Positions 51,961-61,629 of a stretch of 64,000 nucleotides of DNA are shown here, in pieces (positions within the stretch are counted from its first letter, which is position 1; each line of letters begins with the position of its first letter). A program made the position numbers and the translations under genes. Source of the stretch: a virus; IMG/VR virus record IMGVR_UViG_3300020201_000009, positions 81,871 through 145,870 of that record. The stretch is one strand, 5' to 3'. The notes below the pieces were generated by a model, which saw nothing but the letters and a program-made list of their open reading frames with translations, ran no database searches and had not been told where the DNA came from.

Positions 51961-52785
51961 ATGAAACTTCATCATCGCGCCAATTTAAAATTCTTTTGTG
52001 ACGATGCTAACGGGGAATACGGTGTCGCACCAAAACGTTCAATTGGTAATGATGTATCTTTTAATGCATTATGGTCTGGCCATATGATTTTTCACGATGT
52101 ATTTGAACACTATTGCGAATTTCAACACCCTTGGTTTATGGGTAATAATGCTATGAATGTTGGTGGTGAAATGTTTGCTATGGGACATTTCCTCTATTAC
52201 TATAATGTAATGGGTGTTAGAAATAGAATTGAAAGTTCTGTATACAGAGGTACCGAAATAACAATTAGAGGCAGTTACGGAGAGGTGCAAGAAGCTATAT
52301 GTAGTGGTCATTATTCTTATGGAGACACTTTAAAGTGTGGAGTCCCTCTACAAAAAAATACGGAGTGTTACGATTTAGAAAGCACTATTAGTGACTATAT
52401 TTATCGAGTTGGAAAAATGGTGGGGTATCCGTCGGATAGTGAAGAGAGAAAATTTGCTATTGCGTACAAAAAAAGTGTAACAGAAAGCAAAATTACCCGA
52501 CTTCATAGGGCTGGCTATTACGCAGCGAGAAAGTTGGTGCCATGGAACGATGAAAATAGTAATACGCTATCTGAATTTATTGAATTTTGGAATCACTTTA
52601 CTAAAAACAATAAAGCCGAAGAGTTATATAATAATGGTATGCTATATTTAGATTTCAATATCTATTTAGACGAAGGCACGGATTTCATATCTTGGAAGTG
52701 TTTCGCTGTTACCTCTGATGGGGATAAAATAAAGGTTACTAAAGACTTATATCTTATTGACGAAATTAATAAAAAAAAATGTTGA
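51961..52785 (+). CDS. Phage orphan with HDVFEH motif
   Basis: 274 aa. MIFHDVFEHYCEF and MNVGGEMFAMG (about 42-78) are conserved-looking and histidine/glutamate-rich, which could bind metal. The rest is strand-rich. Found widely in phages as I recall, function unknown. Confidence 0.65.
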   Translation: MKLHHRANLKFFCDDANGEYGVAPKRSIGNDVSFNALWSGHMIFHDVFEHYCEFQHPWFMGNNAMNVGGEMFAMGHFLYYYNVMGVRNRIESSVYRGTEITIRGSYGEVQEAICSGHYSYGDTLKCGVPLQKNTECYDLESTISDYIYRVGKMVGYPSDSEERKFAIAYKKSVTESKITRLHRAGYYAARKLVPWNDENSNTLSEFIEFWNHFTKNNKAEELYNNGMLYLDFNIYLDEGTDFISWKCFAVTSDGDKIKVTKDLYLIDEINKKKC

Positions 52786-53285
52786 ACGAAATAAATAAAC
52801 CACATAAACTAAACTATCAAATTGAGGACGATACAGTTCTCTATTATAGAACAAAGGAATATTCCAAAATTTTCTCTATAACTTGGAAAAAGCTACAGAG
52901 TAAAAATATTGACACTATTCAAAATGAAGAGTTGTTGAAAGAATGCAAATACTTTCTATCAAACCTCGGTTTCTATCATTGGGACAAATATGAATACTAT
53001 ACATATGACAGGCCCGTCTACAATGCTCTAAAATCTATTGGGGCCAAAGTGGAACAGAAAAGTTTTGATAGTAGTGATTTGGTAGTTCCCCACTCTATTG
53101 GGGTTGACCAAATATTAAAACGCTACCCGTTGTCGCGTAAACAATCCCACGTATTTATTGATAATATTGATAAACAAAAATGGATATGTATTCCATTTCA
53201 ATATCAACCCTTCTGGGATATAAAATTAGCAAACTATAACGGTAGAACTTTACCAAATACATCAAATGCCAAAATTAAAAATTGA
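52779..53285 (+). CDS. Hypothetical protein
   Basis: 168 aa, tyrosine/lysine-rich, overlapping both neighbours. Not recognised. Confidence 0.65.
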   Translation: MLNEINKPHKLNYQIEDDTVLYYRTKEYSKIFSITWKKLQSKNIDTIQNEELLKECKYFLSNLGFYHWDKYEYYTYDRPVYNALKSIGAKVEQKSFDSSDLVVPHSIGVDQILKRYPLSRKQSHVFIDNIDKQKWICIPFQYQPFWDIKLANYNGRTLPNTSNAKIKN

Positions 53286-53631
53286 TTATAAAGCTATCGT
53301 CACTCGTGGTTATTGTTTAGATGAAGAGTATGAAGCACTCGTTGACAATGGACAAGGTAGGCTTATCAAAGTCCTGTTAACGGATAAAAGTGGAAGAACT
53401 GAAAGTATTTGGGGGGTCGAAATATTAAAAGATGATAATCATTTCATCTTAGCAAATGATCCTCTTGCGTTTATAAATGGGCCACGTCCAGCCGCTGCTT
53501 TGATTGGCTATAAAGAAGGATTCAAATGTGATATTGATAAGACATTGGATCTATTTAAGAGATGCGCGAAAGAGTCTATCGAATACTATAAGGCTTCAAT
53601 GGATAAACTCCCGAAATTGGTAAAGAACTAG
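53266..53631 (+). CDS. Hypothetical protein
   Basis: 121 aa, alpha/beta; not recognised. Confidence 0.6.
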   Translation: MPKLKIDYKAIVTRGYCLDEEYEALVDNGQGRLIKVLLTDKSGRTESIWGVEILKDDNHFILANDPLAFINGPRPAAALIGYKEGFKCDIDKTLDLFKRCAKESIEYYKASMDKLPKLVKN

Positions 53632-53673
53632 ATAGGCGTAAATATTAACAACAGAAACTAGGATAATTTAAAC

Positions 53674-53967
53674 ATGGAAATTCAATATTTTAAAGACTTC
53701 CCTTCGGTAATGACTTACTATCGCCCCTACCATGATAGAGATAGTTTGGTTGTTGTATCTAAGGAGAAGATTAAACAGGGTTTCGCTGTCATTGGTGAAC
53801 CTCCCAAAGTTAGAAAGTGTGAATGGTTTCTAAATAAAGTCGGTCAATATTATATACAAGAAAAGAAACCAGAGCGGTCTAGGTATAGTAAAAGAGACAC
53901 TAGGCCGGATATTAGATTACGTAAGATTGAAGAAGGTTTGTTACCAATCGGTGTCATACATAGTTAG
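53674..53967 (+). CDS. Hypothetical protein
   Basis: 97 aa, basic, ends near a terminator. Not recognised. Confidence 0.6.
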   Translation: MEIQYFKDFPSVMTYYRPYHDRDSLVVVSKEKIKQGFAVIGEPPKVRKCEWFLNKVGQYYIQEKKPERSRYSKRDTRPDIRLRKIEEGLLPIGVIHS

Positions 53968-54017
53968 TAATTATTAATTGGTAATTAATTTTTTACTATC
54001 ATTACATTTAGTTTATT

Positions 54018-54067
54018 AAAGGCGGAAAACGTTTTCTCTATAAAAAGAGAGGGTTTTTTCCGCCTTT
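54018..54067 (+). terminator. Long bipartite terminator hairpin
   Basis: AAAGGCGGAAAA/TTTTTCCGCCTTT outer stem with an inner TTCTCT/AGAGAG hairpin. Likely ends transcription after 53967. Confidence 0.7.
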
Positions 54068-54269
54068 CTTCCGTTCTATCCGCTTGCACGTGGCCCTTGC
54101 TCTCTTAAGATGCTGAGGAATGAAATGCTTTCTCCCACCGCAAAGGTTCCATCGATTCGCCCGATTCCCTTCCGGTTGTTTCGGCAATCCCGGAACCGCT
54201 TGCGCCTTTTCCGTTTTCCGCCGAAATAGTTGAACAATTTGTTAGTAAACAATAAACTAAACAATAGTT
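54068..54269. other. GC-rich noncoding island
   Basis: Higher GC than neighbours, no gene. Contains CCGG and CGG runs (TTCCGGTTGTTTCGGCAATC..) and GGCCCTTGCT, also present in the 62.3 kb island. The AACAATAAAC leader of the next gene closes it. Confidence 0.4.
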
Positions 54270-54692
54270 ATGAGCGATTTCATCTTATCACTAGAAGAGG
54301 CTTCGTATTTAGCAATGGAGACTGGACTTATTCCTTATGGTACTAAATTCTACCTAACACCGCAAGAATTATCAGAATGTTCTAAAGAAGACATTAATAA
54401 CACTCAAACGGAGGTCGCATTGGCGAATGGCCAAACTGCTAGGAGTGTTAGTAGTTACTTTATCATCCCTCTCCCAACCGTCCCGTTGTTGACAAACGCC
54501 TTGGTCAAGAACAAGGCTGTAGTAAATACAAAATTGCTTTGGGAAAGCAAATGTACTTCGAGACATTCCGGTTGCCGTTATAACACATATGGCATCTTTA
54601 CATTTGCGCATTTTGTGCAAACCGATGGTAAAAAAGTTATCATTGGTGAATTTGATTCCAAAAAGAACATTGGTAAAATGTTCAATGCCTAA
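54270..54692 (+). CDS. Hypothetical protein
   Basis: 140 aa, with CTSRHSGCRYNTYGIF near the C-terminus. Leader TTAGTAAACAATAAAC recurs at 54702. Not recognised. Confidence 0.6.
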   Translation: MSDFILSLEEASYLAMETGLIPYGTKFYLTPQELSECSKEDINNTQTEVALANGQTARSVSSYFIIPLPTVPLLTNALVKNKAVVNTKLLWESKCTSRHSGCRYNTYGIFTFAHFVQTDGKKVIIGEFDSKKNIGKMFNA

Positions 54693-54727
54693 GATTTCGA
54701 TTAGTAAACAATAAACCAAAAATAGTT

Positions 54728-55003
54728 ATGAAAATGTTCACGGCGTTTAATGATAGCAATGTTAGCAAGTCAACCGACTTTCCAAGCATAGATCTTAATG
54801 ATTATGAAAAGGAATTAATAGACAGCCCTCTATGGTGGCATATCCAAGGTTTGTCACAAACGGCGTCTGGATATGGAACAAAGTTAGTAAATCGTTACAA
54901 GATTAATTTCAACAACAAAAACTACAGGCTCTATACTACTGGATTTAGCAACTCGGGAAAAACGTACTTTACTGTACACGGTCGGCAAATTTTCATTAGG
55001 TAA
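54728..55003 (+). CDS. Hypothetical protein
   Basis: 91 aa, beta-rich second half. Not recognised. Confidence 0.6.
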   Translation: MKMFTAFNDSNVSKSTDFPSIDLNDYEKELIDSPLWWHIQGLSQTASGYGTKLVNRYKINFNNKNYRLYTTGFSNSGKTYFTVHGRQIFIR

Positions 55004-55023
55004 CCAATAAACCAATATATCAT

Positions 55024-55257
55024 ATGAACAATCCAAATTCACTATTCCAAAGAAAAGTAGTTTCTACTTCACGCGCCACTGTAAAGCCCGGAATGATAGG
55101 GACTATTGTATCGGTAGATAGTATTACTGTTTACCTTGGCAAAGAGTGTATTAAAACCGAAATGGCAATTTTCCAAATTGCTTGGGATATTGCTGGTAAG
55201 CGGCCTTATATCACTGATAACAATCAGGTTGGGCGTGACTTTGTTATCAGTAAGTAA
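55024..55257 (+). CDS. Small SH3/KOW-like protein
   Basis: 77 aa. VKPGMIGTIVSVDSITVYLG reads as a KOW-type barrel. Unknown role. Confidence 0.55.
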   Translation: MNNPNSLFQRKVVSTSRATVKPGMIGTIVSVDSITVYLGKECIKTEMAIFQIAWDIAGKRPYITDNNQVGRDFVISK

Positions 55258-55296
55258 TTCAGACACTTAGTCTAAAACAATAAAACAATCATTAAC

Positions 55297-55734
55297 ATGA
55301 TCGAATCGAACATATATTCTGTTATCGCCAGTAAATTCAACGCATACAACAATTGTATTCGTTCTAAAAACGATTCATGGCTTAACCGCCATGAATACTT
55401 TATAGAAGACTTGGTAAAGGCTGTCTTCCCGCATGGCAGTGGGTTTGACAATGGTACAAAATTCAATTGGGAAAAATCGAAAGAGGATAAATTGGTATTC
55501 GACACCGCGTTTCACCATATGGACGAACATGGTAGTTATGACGGATGGACATACCATCAGGTTGTAGTAGAACCTTCTCTTGCATTTGGTTACAAGATCA
55601 GGGTGGATGGTCGTAATAAGAATGATATTAAGGAATATATCACCGAAAACTTTAATGAGTTCTACAACTGGAAGGAAGTAGTTGTTAAACTCTATGATGC
55701 TCAAAAGAAAGAGATTGATGAAGATAAAATCTAA
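55297..55734 (+). CDS. Hypothetical protein
   Basis: 145 aa. FHHMDEHGSYDGWTYHQVVVEP gives a His/Asp-rich middle. Not recognised. Confidence 0.65.
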   Translation: MIESNIYSVIASKFNAYNNCIRSKNDSWLNRHEYFIEDLVKAVFPHGSGFDNGTKFNWEKSKEDKLVFDTAFHHMDEHGSYDGWTYHQVVVEPSLAFGYKIRVDGRNKNDIKEYITENFNEFYNWKEVVVKLYDAQKKEIDEDKI

Positions 55735-55769
55735 GGTCGAAGTGGTCTCCAACTAAGATCAAATATGGT

Positions 55770-55830
55770 AATCCTCTCCTTAAGTGGAGAGGGTTAACTT
55801 ATATCCTTATAAATTCCTTATGAGGATATA
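55770..55830 (+). terminator. Two hairpins between genes
   Basis: AATCCTCTCC/GGAGAGGGTT (55770-55795) and TATATCCT/AGGATATA (55800-55830). The first may terminate or process the transcript, the second sits in the next gene's leader. Confidence 0.5.
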
Positions 55831-55855
55831 TTTAACATTGAACCAATATAGTGTC

Positions 55856-56137
55856 ATGAAAATGAAGATCACGTTAGCTCGCGCCGTAGGACTCTTACAA
55901 TCGGCAAGTTTTATTGTCGTGGACAACTCGTCTCTAGTACATCCTACTTTCGCTTGTTTAGAGAGTGCTGTAAAGGAAGGCGAAAGCTTTATGGAGGTGA
56001 TGGTATGCGACACACTCATATCATTCTACGCTCATCTACAATATGATCCAATCGAAGTGGTTGATAGTCAAATCATATTTATGGGTAATGATGGATTACC
56101 ATATGATTTTAAGATCCTGTCCCTCGTAAAGCTCTAA
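55856..56137 (+). CDS. Hypothetical protein
   Basis: 93 aa from ATG 55856 (a second ATG is at 55862). Reads as a compact alpha/beta fold; not recognised. Confidence 0.6.
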   Translation: MKMKITLARAVGLLQSASFIVVDNSSLVHPTFACLESAVKEGESFMEVMVCDTLISFYAHLQYDPIEVVDSQIIFMGNDGLPYDFKILSLVKL

Positions 56138-56203
56138 GTCGTAACCTCATGAAAAATAAATCCACAACTACCACCATCGTTTCAATTTTAGCTAGATATT
56201 AAC

Positions 56204-56416
56204 ATGAACCATATCATTTCACTTACCAAAATCAACTCCAGCATGAAAGATCGCATTTCTGCTACCGATATGGCGATCAGTGCCGCCATTGTATTTATGA
56301 ATAGTCCTAAATTCACGGGAATTGAGACTGTTAGTGGAGAACGTAAGGATTGGATCTCTACTAGCGACACGATTCATATCCTCCAAAGCCTACGGGCATT
56401 GTTACATAACGAATAA
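56204..56416 (+). CDS. Hypothetical small protein
   Basis: 70 aa, helical. Not recognised. Confidence 0.6.
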   Translation: MNHIISLTKINSSMKDRISATDMAISAAIVFMNSPKFTGIETVSGERKDWISTSDTIHILQSLRALLHNE

Positions 56417-56485
56417 AATATAACCCGTTGAGAATAAGTCAATAGTAAATTAAATTCAACAATAAACCAAACTGAAAGATTTAAT

Positions 56486-58024
56486 ATGTCACTCGTAAAT
56501 TTCAATAGTAAAAAAGTTATCGTCCCGTCTGAATATCAAATAGCCGTGTATGAACACACGTCCAACGGCAGGGGGTCAGCATATATTGACGCTGTGGCCG
56601 GTAGTGGTAAAACTACAACCATCGAACATTGCGCGACATTGATTTCTCCTAGTGAGGAAACAGTGTTTCTAGCGTTTAATAAGAGAATTGTAGAAGAGCT
56701 ACAAAAGCGTTTACCAAGCCATATACACGCGGCAACGTTTCATAGCGTATGTTTCAAGGCTCTTCGGAAGAAAAGCCATACTATCAATATGAATGCCGAT
56801 AAGGTAAAGATTCTCGCATTGAAGAATCTCAAGGCCACCCATGGTAAATATATTACTACGGCCTGTATGTTGGTGTCCAAAGCAAAGGTAACCGGCCTTG
56901 GTATATTTGAACCAATTAGCAATGACGGGTTCGTTGCTATTGCAGAGCATTTCAATATTGAATTGCCCGATGAAGAGGATAAACTGTCAAAGTGCTTAGA
57001 GGCGGCGACCATGCTGATGAATGATAACATTTCGGCTGGTGAACAGTCTACACCGTTTATTGACTTCGATGATATGTTGTACATGATTTTGTATTATGAT
57101 GTAAGAATGCCGCAATTTGACAACATCGTCATTGACGAATCTCAGGATACAAACAAGATTCAAAGGTTTATATTAAAGAAAATGCTAAAGCCCGGTGGTA
57201 GGTTAATTGCCGTTGGTGATGAAAAGCAAGCCATATATGGTTTTCGTGGATCGGATTCCGAAGCCATTAAGGCTATTAAGGAAGAGTTCGCTTGTAAGGA
57301 GTTTCCTCTTTACTATTGCTATCGTTGCTCCAAGGCAGTGGTGAAATTTGCGCAAAAGATTGTTCCATATATTAAAGCGCCGGACACCGCAATCGAAGGG
57401 CAAGTTATCGAGGCAGGAATTATTGATAAACAACAATTTCTCTCTACAGACGTCATACTTTGCCGTAATACAAAACCTTTGATTGATTTCGCATTCTACC
57501 TTATTGGTAAGGGTATTGGCTGTAAGGTTTTGGGTAAGGATATCGGTGATGATTTGATTCACTTGGTAGAGAAAATGAATTGTTATAATTGCGTCACTCT
57601 CCAAGAGAAATTGGAAAATTATGGACAAAGAGAGATGAAGAAATTCCTTACGAAATATAAGGAAGAAAAGGCCGAGGCTATTAAAGATAAGATTGATTGT
57701 ATCTTTGCCATTATAAAGTCTCTACCGCTAGATCAGCAGTCAATTTCATTATTGAAAATGAAGATTGCTAGTATGTTTTCCAATGATACATCTGGATTAC
57801 TAACGCTAGCAACGTCACATCGCTCCAAGGGTCTGGAGTGGCAACGTGTATTCGTATATCGTCCCGAGCTTATGCCGTCTAAATACGCCAAGCGCGAATG
57901 GCAATTACAACAGGAAGCGAATCTTCAATATGTAACCTATACGCGGGCCAAAGAGATATTGGTAATTCTAGATGGTGAAGTACCGGAGCGCGCAGATGGT
58001 TTCCAATATAACCCACATGCTTAA
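56486..58024 (+). CDS. Superfamily 1 (UvrD/Rep-type) DNA helicase
   Basis: 512 aa. Walker A AVAGSGKTT (36-44), LAFNKRI and ATFHSVCFKAL (motif Ia region), Walker B VIDESQDTN (about 215), GDEKQAIYGFRG (motif III), a YRCSKAVV segment, TSHRSKGLEWQRVF (motif V) and YVTYTRAKE (motif VI). Shorter than cellular UvrD and without a visible nuclease domain. Likely unwinds DNA during replication or recombination. Separated from the replicase by 50 kb. Confidence 0.93.
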   Translation: MSLVNFNSKKVIVPSEYQIAVYEHTSNGRGSAYIDAVAGSGKTTTIEHCATLISPSEETVFLAFNKRIVEELQKRLPSHIHAATFHSVCFKALRKKSHTINMNADKVKILALKNLKATHGKYITTACMLVSKAKVTGLGIFEPISNDGFVAIAEHFNIELPDEEDKLSKCLEAATMLMNDNISAGEQSTPFIDFDDMLYMILYYDVRMPQFDNIVIDESQDTNKIQRFILKKMLKPGGRLIAVGDEKQAIYGFRGSDSEAIKAIKEEFACKEFPLYYCYRCSKAVVKFAQKIVPYIKAPDTAIEGQVIEAGIIDKQQFLSTDVILCRNTKPLIDFAFYLIGKGIGCKVLGKDIGDDLIHLVEKMNCYNCVTLQEKLENYGQREMKKFLTKYKEEKAEAIKDKIDCIFAIIKSLPLDQQSISLLKMKIASMFSNDTSGLLTLATSHRSKGLEWQRVFVYRPELMPSKYAKREWQLQQEANLQYVTYTRAKEILVILDGEVPERADGFQYNPHA

Positions 58025-58086
58025 TTGTAGTAAGATTTACAAATCAAACTAATAAACAAAAAAATCATTTTAATAATTATAAAATT

Positions 58087-58554
58087 ATGAATACCAACTA
58101 TATTGCAGACACCGCATCTTTAATGGATGGCCAAAGTAAACATCGTAAACGCATGTTGGCTTTAGATGTATGTGTGAAAATTCGCCACGTATTGAATAAT
58201 AAAGAGGAGCATCCTTCCAAAATTAAAGAGATCCTTAGAAATCTATTCACTACACCGGAGACAGTTGTGATCGGTCCTCGCGATCTTTTAGAACTGGACG
58301 ACTTAATAGACAATGAATTAGAAAAAGTTATTAGAAAAGTTACGGATTCTTTTAAGTTTCACCATGAAATTGGAGATGTATATAATGCCGTTGAACAATA
58401 TATAGATGACCGTATTAGTAAACACATGTCTCTCAAAATTATTAGTAGTTCAATTGAAAATATGTCGAAGATCATTATAGACGAAGAATTTCGCATTAAT
58501 GATCATTTGCGTCAAATGATTCTTGCTCGCATTACCAGCAAAGCTTCACACTGA
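58087..58554 (+). CDS. Hypothetical helical protein
   Basis: 155 aa, charged helices throughout. No family recognised. Confidence 0.6.
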   Translation: MNTNYIADTASLMDGQSKHRKRMLALDVCVKIRHVLNNKEEHPSKIKEILRNLFTTPETVVIGPRDLLELDDLIDNELEKVIRKVTDSFKFHHEIGDVYNAVEQYIDDRISKHMSLKIISSSIENMSKIIIDEEFRINDHLRQMILARITSKASH

Positions 58555-58579
58555 TCAAAAAAAACAGTAAAATTATAAC

Positions 58580-58786
58580 ATGATTTCAGAAGCCGATTCC
58601 GTGAGAAACGACGAAGCATACCGACTATATAAAAATATTGGTGAAATGTCTATTGAAGAGGTTCAAGCAATGTATATTAAAGAAGGGAAAACTTTTATAT
58701 CGTTTATTTGTTTAAAGGTATTACATCGAGAGATGGGTTCTACTTCATTTAATAAGTTTGTCTACGAAAACGAAAAAAATATTTAA
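58580..58786 (+). CDS. Hypothetical small protein
   Basis: 68 aa, helical, ends EKNI. Unknown. Confidence 0.6.
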   Translation: MISEADSVRNDEAYRLYKNIGEMSIEEVQAMYIKEGKTFISFICLKVLHREMGSTSFNKFVYENEKNI

Positions 58787-58798
58787 TTAAATATTCTA

Positions 58799-59374
58799 AT
58801 GACCACTACAATCAATCGTCAAAACATCATTGATACCAACAACGCAAGGTTTAACGCTGTCGATAATGCCGGTAAACGTGTATTGATTTGCACTGACGCC
58901 TTAGAGAGACTTAGAAATAGTCAATACATGGCTGATACTGGCAACTGGATAAAGATTGATAAAATTGACCCACAATGTTTTTCACAAGATTCTTTACGAG
59001 ATATTGTTGTAGATAACAAGATTACATGCGAAGTTTGCGCAGCCGGATCTATTTTGTTATCTATGGTAGTGTTTAAAAACCATTATAAGCCTCTGGATAT
59101 CTCCATAGGAGACCTTGGTAATTATCATCTCCTTCATACGGGAACATCTAAAGATGAAATGGATTTTTTTGGGTTGTTTACTAAGATTCAGGTTGAAATG
59201 ATAGATGCCGCTTACGAATTAGGCGAAGGTTTTTTTAAAATAAGTCGATCTCAATTGAGTAAATATACATTTCGTCAATGTGTGGCTTTTGGGTTTAATT
59301 ACCAAAAACCGGCGACTAGACTAGAGGCCATTCTTATTAATATGATTAGTAATGGTGGAATTTTCCAACCTTAA
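58799..59374 (+). CDS. Phage orphan with CEVCAAGSI motif
   Basis: 191 aa. ITCEVCAAGSILLS (about 79-92) is akin to the CxxGxx motif of the DUF6197 and CCLGVLC proteins in this window, suggesting a shared fold. Function unknown. Confidence 0.65.
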   Translation: MTTTINRQNIIDTNNARFNAVDNAGKRVLICTDALERLRNSQYMADTGNWIKIDKIDPQCFSQDSLRDIVVDNKITCEVCAAGSILLSMVVFKNHYKPLDISIGDLGNYHLLHTGTSKDEMDFFGLFTKIQVEMIDAAYELGEGFFKISRSQLSKYTFRQCVAFGFNYQKPATRLEAILINMISNGGIFQP

Positions 59375-59385
59375 TAAATACAAAT

Positions 59386-59580
59386 ATGCCTACAACGTTA
59401 TTGAGAGTTAAAAAATTGACTAAAACAAAAGCCCCCATATATTGGACGAAAGTTTCTTTAGATGACGTAGCATACAAAAACAATAACTATACAACTAAAA
59501 GCGGTCGTCAAATATATTGGTCTAACGGAGATTCTCGTTCCGCTCAATTATTTCTAAAGAATCACCTTAATAAACACTAA
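59386..59580 (+). CDS. Small basic protein
   Basis: 64 aa, lysine-rich, not recognised. Confidence 0.6.
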   Translation: MPTTLLRVKKLTKTKAPIYWTKVSLDDVAYKNNNYTTKSGRQIYWSNGDSRSAQLFLKNHLNKH

Positions 59581-59584
59581 TAAA

Positions 59585-59983
59585 ATGGCTATTCCACATC
59601 CAACGATTAAAATTACTAGTGTAATGGGTAGGCTACCAATTGATTTTAATAATGCCTTATTGTTTCTTGGGAAAGAGGCTATTGAAAAAGGTAAATTGTC
59701 GATCTATTCTGGCCCAAACCTGAGATATTATACTAGTAAAGAACAGGTAATAGGATTAGTAATTGAAAAATGGGGGTCCATCTATCAACTATATGGTAAT
59801 AGAACCTTAAATTGCCATAACAAACATGAGATAAGGGAAAAGAGAGGTGGCGTCACTGTTAAAACAGGCCGCGTTTGTCGCGTTATTAAAGATGAAATTG
59901 AATTTGCGCTACCGGATGGAAAAATTGTACAAGCTGAATATTTACTTGTTAGAGAAGATTATACAAACCCAATTGTAAAATGA
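59585..59983 (+). CDS. Hypothetical protein
   Basis: 132 aa, beta-rich second half (GRVCRVIKDEIEFAL). Ends in an ATGA overlap with the next gene. Confidence 0.6.
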   Translation: MAIPHPTIKITSVMGRLPIDFNNALLFLGKEAIEKGKLSIYSGPNLRYYTSKEQVIGLVIEKWGSIYQLYGNRTLNCHNKHEIREKRGGVTVKTGRVCRVIKDEIEFALPDGKIVQAEYLLVREDYTNPIVK

Positions 59984-60261
59984 ATATGCAAAAATTGTTT
60001 AGTGATGAATCAAAATGGACGCGCTTTTGTATGGCTAGAGATAATACTGGAGAACCAGTAAGCTCAATAGACCCACAGGCTGTTAGTTGGTGTTTAACAG
60101 GAGCACTCCATAAATGCTATGGAGAGAGCTATTTATACAGTAAACATCACGAGAGCATAAAAGAATACATTAAGATGCCACTGAACGGTATAACATTATA
60201 TAACGACAGAATTGCTACATTTAAAGATATTCAAAATTTGGTAGAGAACCTAGATATTTAA
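59980..60261 (+). CDS. DUF6197-like protein, paralogue 3
   Basis: 93 aa. KLFSDESKWTRFCMARDNTG, DPQAVSWCLTGALHKCY and a VENLDI end. The first 30 bases after the start are nearly identical to paralogue 4, indicating recent duplication. Function unknown. Confidence 0.7.
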   Translation: MNMQKLFSDESKWTRFCMARDNTGEPVSSIDPQAVSWCLTGALHKCYGESYLYSKHHESIKEYIKMPLNGITLYNDRIATFKDIQNLVENLDI

Positions 60262-60287
60262 ACCATTAATAATTAACAAAATACAAA

Positions 60288-60590
60288 ATGAAAATAAAAG
60301 AATTGTTTAGTGATGAATCAAAATGGATACAGGGATATTCCGCATTGGATGTTAAAGGTCGTCCAGTTAGTAGACTAGATAGATCGGCTTGTAAATATTG
60401 CCTAAGCGCGGCAGCTTGGATTTGTTATACAAATCATTGTGAGTTACTGAATGTTTATCAAAAAATAGAAAATTATCTAAAAAACATTGGGTATACTGGT
60501 TTAACACACAATTCAATTGTAGTTTTTAATGACAATTCAAAGACTACTTTTAATGATATTCAGTTATTGGTCAATACCTTAGATATTTGA
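60288..60590 (+). CDS. DUF6197-like protein, paralogue 4
   Basis: 100 aa. ELFSDESKWIQGYSALDVKG, RSACKYCLSAAAWICY and a VNTLDI end. Tandem with paralogue 3. Confidence 0.7.
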   Translation: MKIKELFSDESKWIQGYSALDVKGRPVSRLDRSACKYCLSAAAWICYTNHCELLNVYQKIENYLKNIGYTGLTHNSIVVFNDNSKTTFNDIQLLVNTLDI

Positions 60591-60645
60591 CAAGGTAAAT
60601 AGCAAATTAAAATACAAAAACGAAAAACCAATTAGTAAAAATAAA

Positions 60646-60708
60646 ATTGTAAATCTAAAAACGAAAATTGTAAATCTAAAAAATAAAATTGTAAATCTAA
60701 AAAATAAA
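60646..60708. repeat. Three 21-bp tandem repeats
   Basis: ATTGTAAATCTAAAAA begins at 60646, 60667 and 60688, an exact 21-base period, in the noncoding leader of the 60808 gene. Confidence 0.8.
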
Positions 60709-60807
60709 ATTAATAATAAAAATGTGGCTGGCGGCGGGAAACATTTAAATAATAACAAATCTAACTGCCTATCAACATTTTACTACAGATCAAATCCAAT
60801 AAAACAT

Positions 60808-61380
60808 ATGAATGCAACAAATACAATTAGCGAATTAGACATAGAGAAGATGAGTGTCAATGAACGGGAAGACCTTGGTCGCAAGTTAATAAATGAAACT
60901 ATAAAGGCTTTAGCTTCAAATACATATAATAAAGCTCGGTACGCTTTGAAAATTTTTTACCACAATTCCGAAAAATGTTCCCATTGTGTAATGGGAGTGA
61001 TATGTGAAGAGGCTGGGAAGTTAGGGATAAACATGAATATAACTGTCGATGTTTGGGTCCTTGCGGGTTATGATAAAGTGTCATTTGATGGAGATAGTGG
61101 AGATTTACCAAAAATCCTAAGAAATTTACTATGTACAGATAAACTTATCTCTGCATCCGAACCTTCACAAACGGGGTATAGAGCGAAGACTACACTTTCT
61201 AGTATCAACGATGAGTCTGATTATTCGTTTGGGGATATTGCTTTATTGTTGAATGATTGGAAACACATATTCTTTCCATCTCTATTTGTCTATGATAAGG
61301 AGATTGTATCAAGGTTTGAATGGAGACTAGGCGCTCGCCGTTTCTGTAGAGACGGGACTGTATTATGGGGTGTGTATTGA
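60808..61380 (+). CDS. CxxGxxC-type phage orphan
   Basis: 190 aa from ATG 60808 (GTG 60724 possible). ARYALKIFYHNSEKCSHCV, MGVICEEAGKLG, LPKILRNLL and FGDIALLLNDW match the plan of the gene at 25027. Function unknown. Confidence 0.6.
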   Translation: MNATNTISELDIEKMSVNEREDLGRKLINETIKALASNTYNKARYALKIFYHNSEKCSHCVMGVICEEAGKLGINMNITVDVWVLAGYDKVSFDGDSGDLPKILRNLLCTDKLISASEPSQTGYRAKTTLSSINDESDYSFGDIALLLNDWKHIFFPSLFVYDKEIVSRFEWRLGARRFCRDGTVLWGVY

Positions 61381-61598
61381 AGATAGTTTGTAGTTTTAAT
61401 AAAAAAACCTTTGAAACTGGGAAACTTTTTAGATGGTTTCTACTACCTACAGCCCAACAAACAAAGACCTCTAATTAATGGAAATAAGGGGTAATTTAAT
61501 ATGGTTTGTTAATTTCTAATTTAAAATTGTGAATAACTATTCTCACTAACTATTAAAATGTAATATTTTAAACTGTTAAAAAATAGACCTAACTCATT

Positions 61599-61629
61599 AA
61601 CCATTAGCTTTTTAGCTAGTGGTTTTTTT
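61599..61629 (+). terminator. Rho-independent terminator
   Basis: AACCATTAGCT/AGCTAGTGGTT stem, TTTT loop, T-run. Confidence 0.85.
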
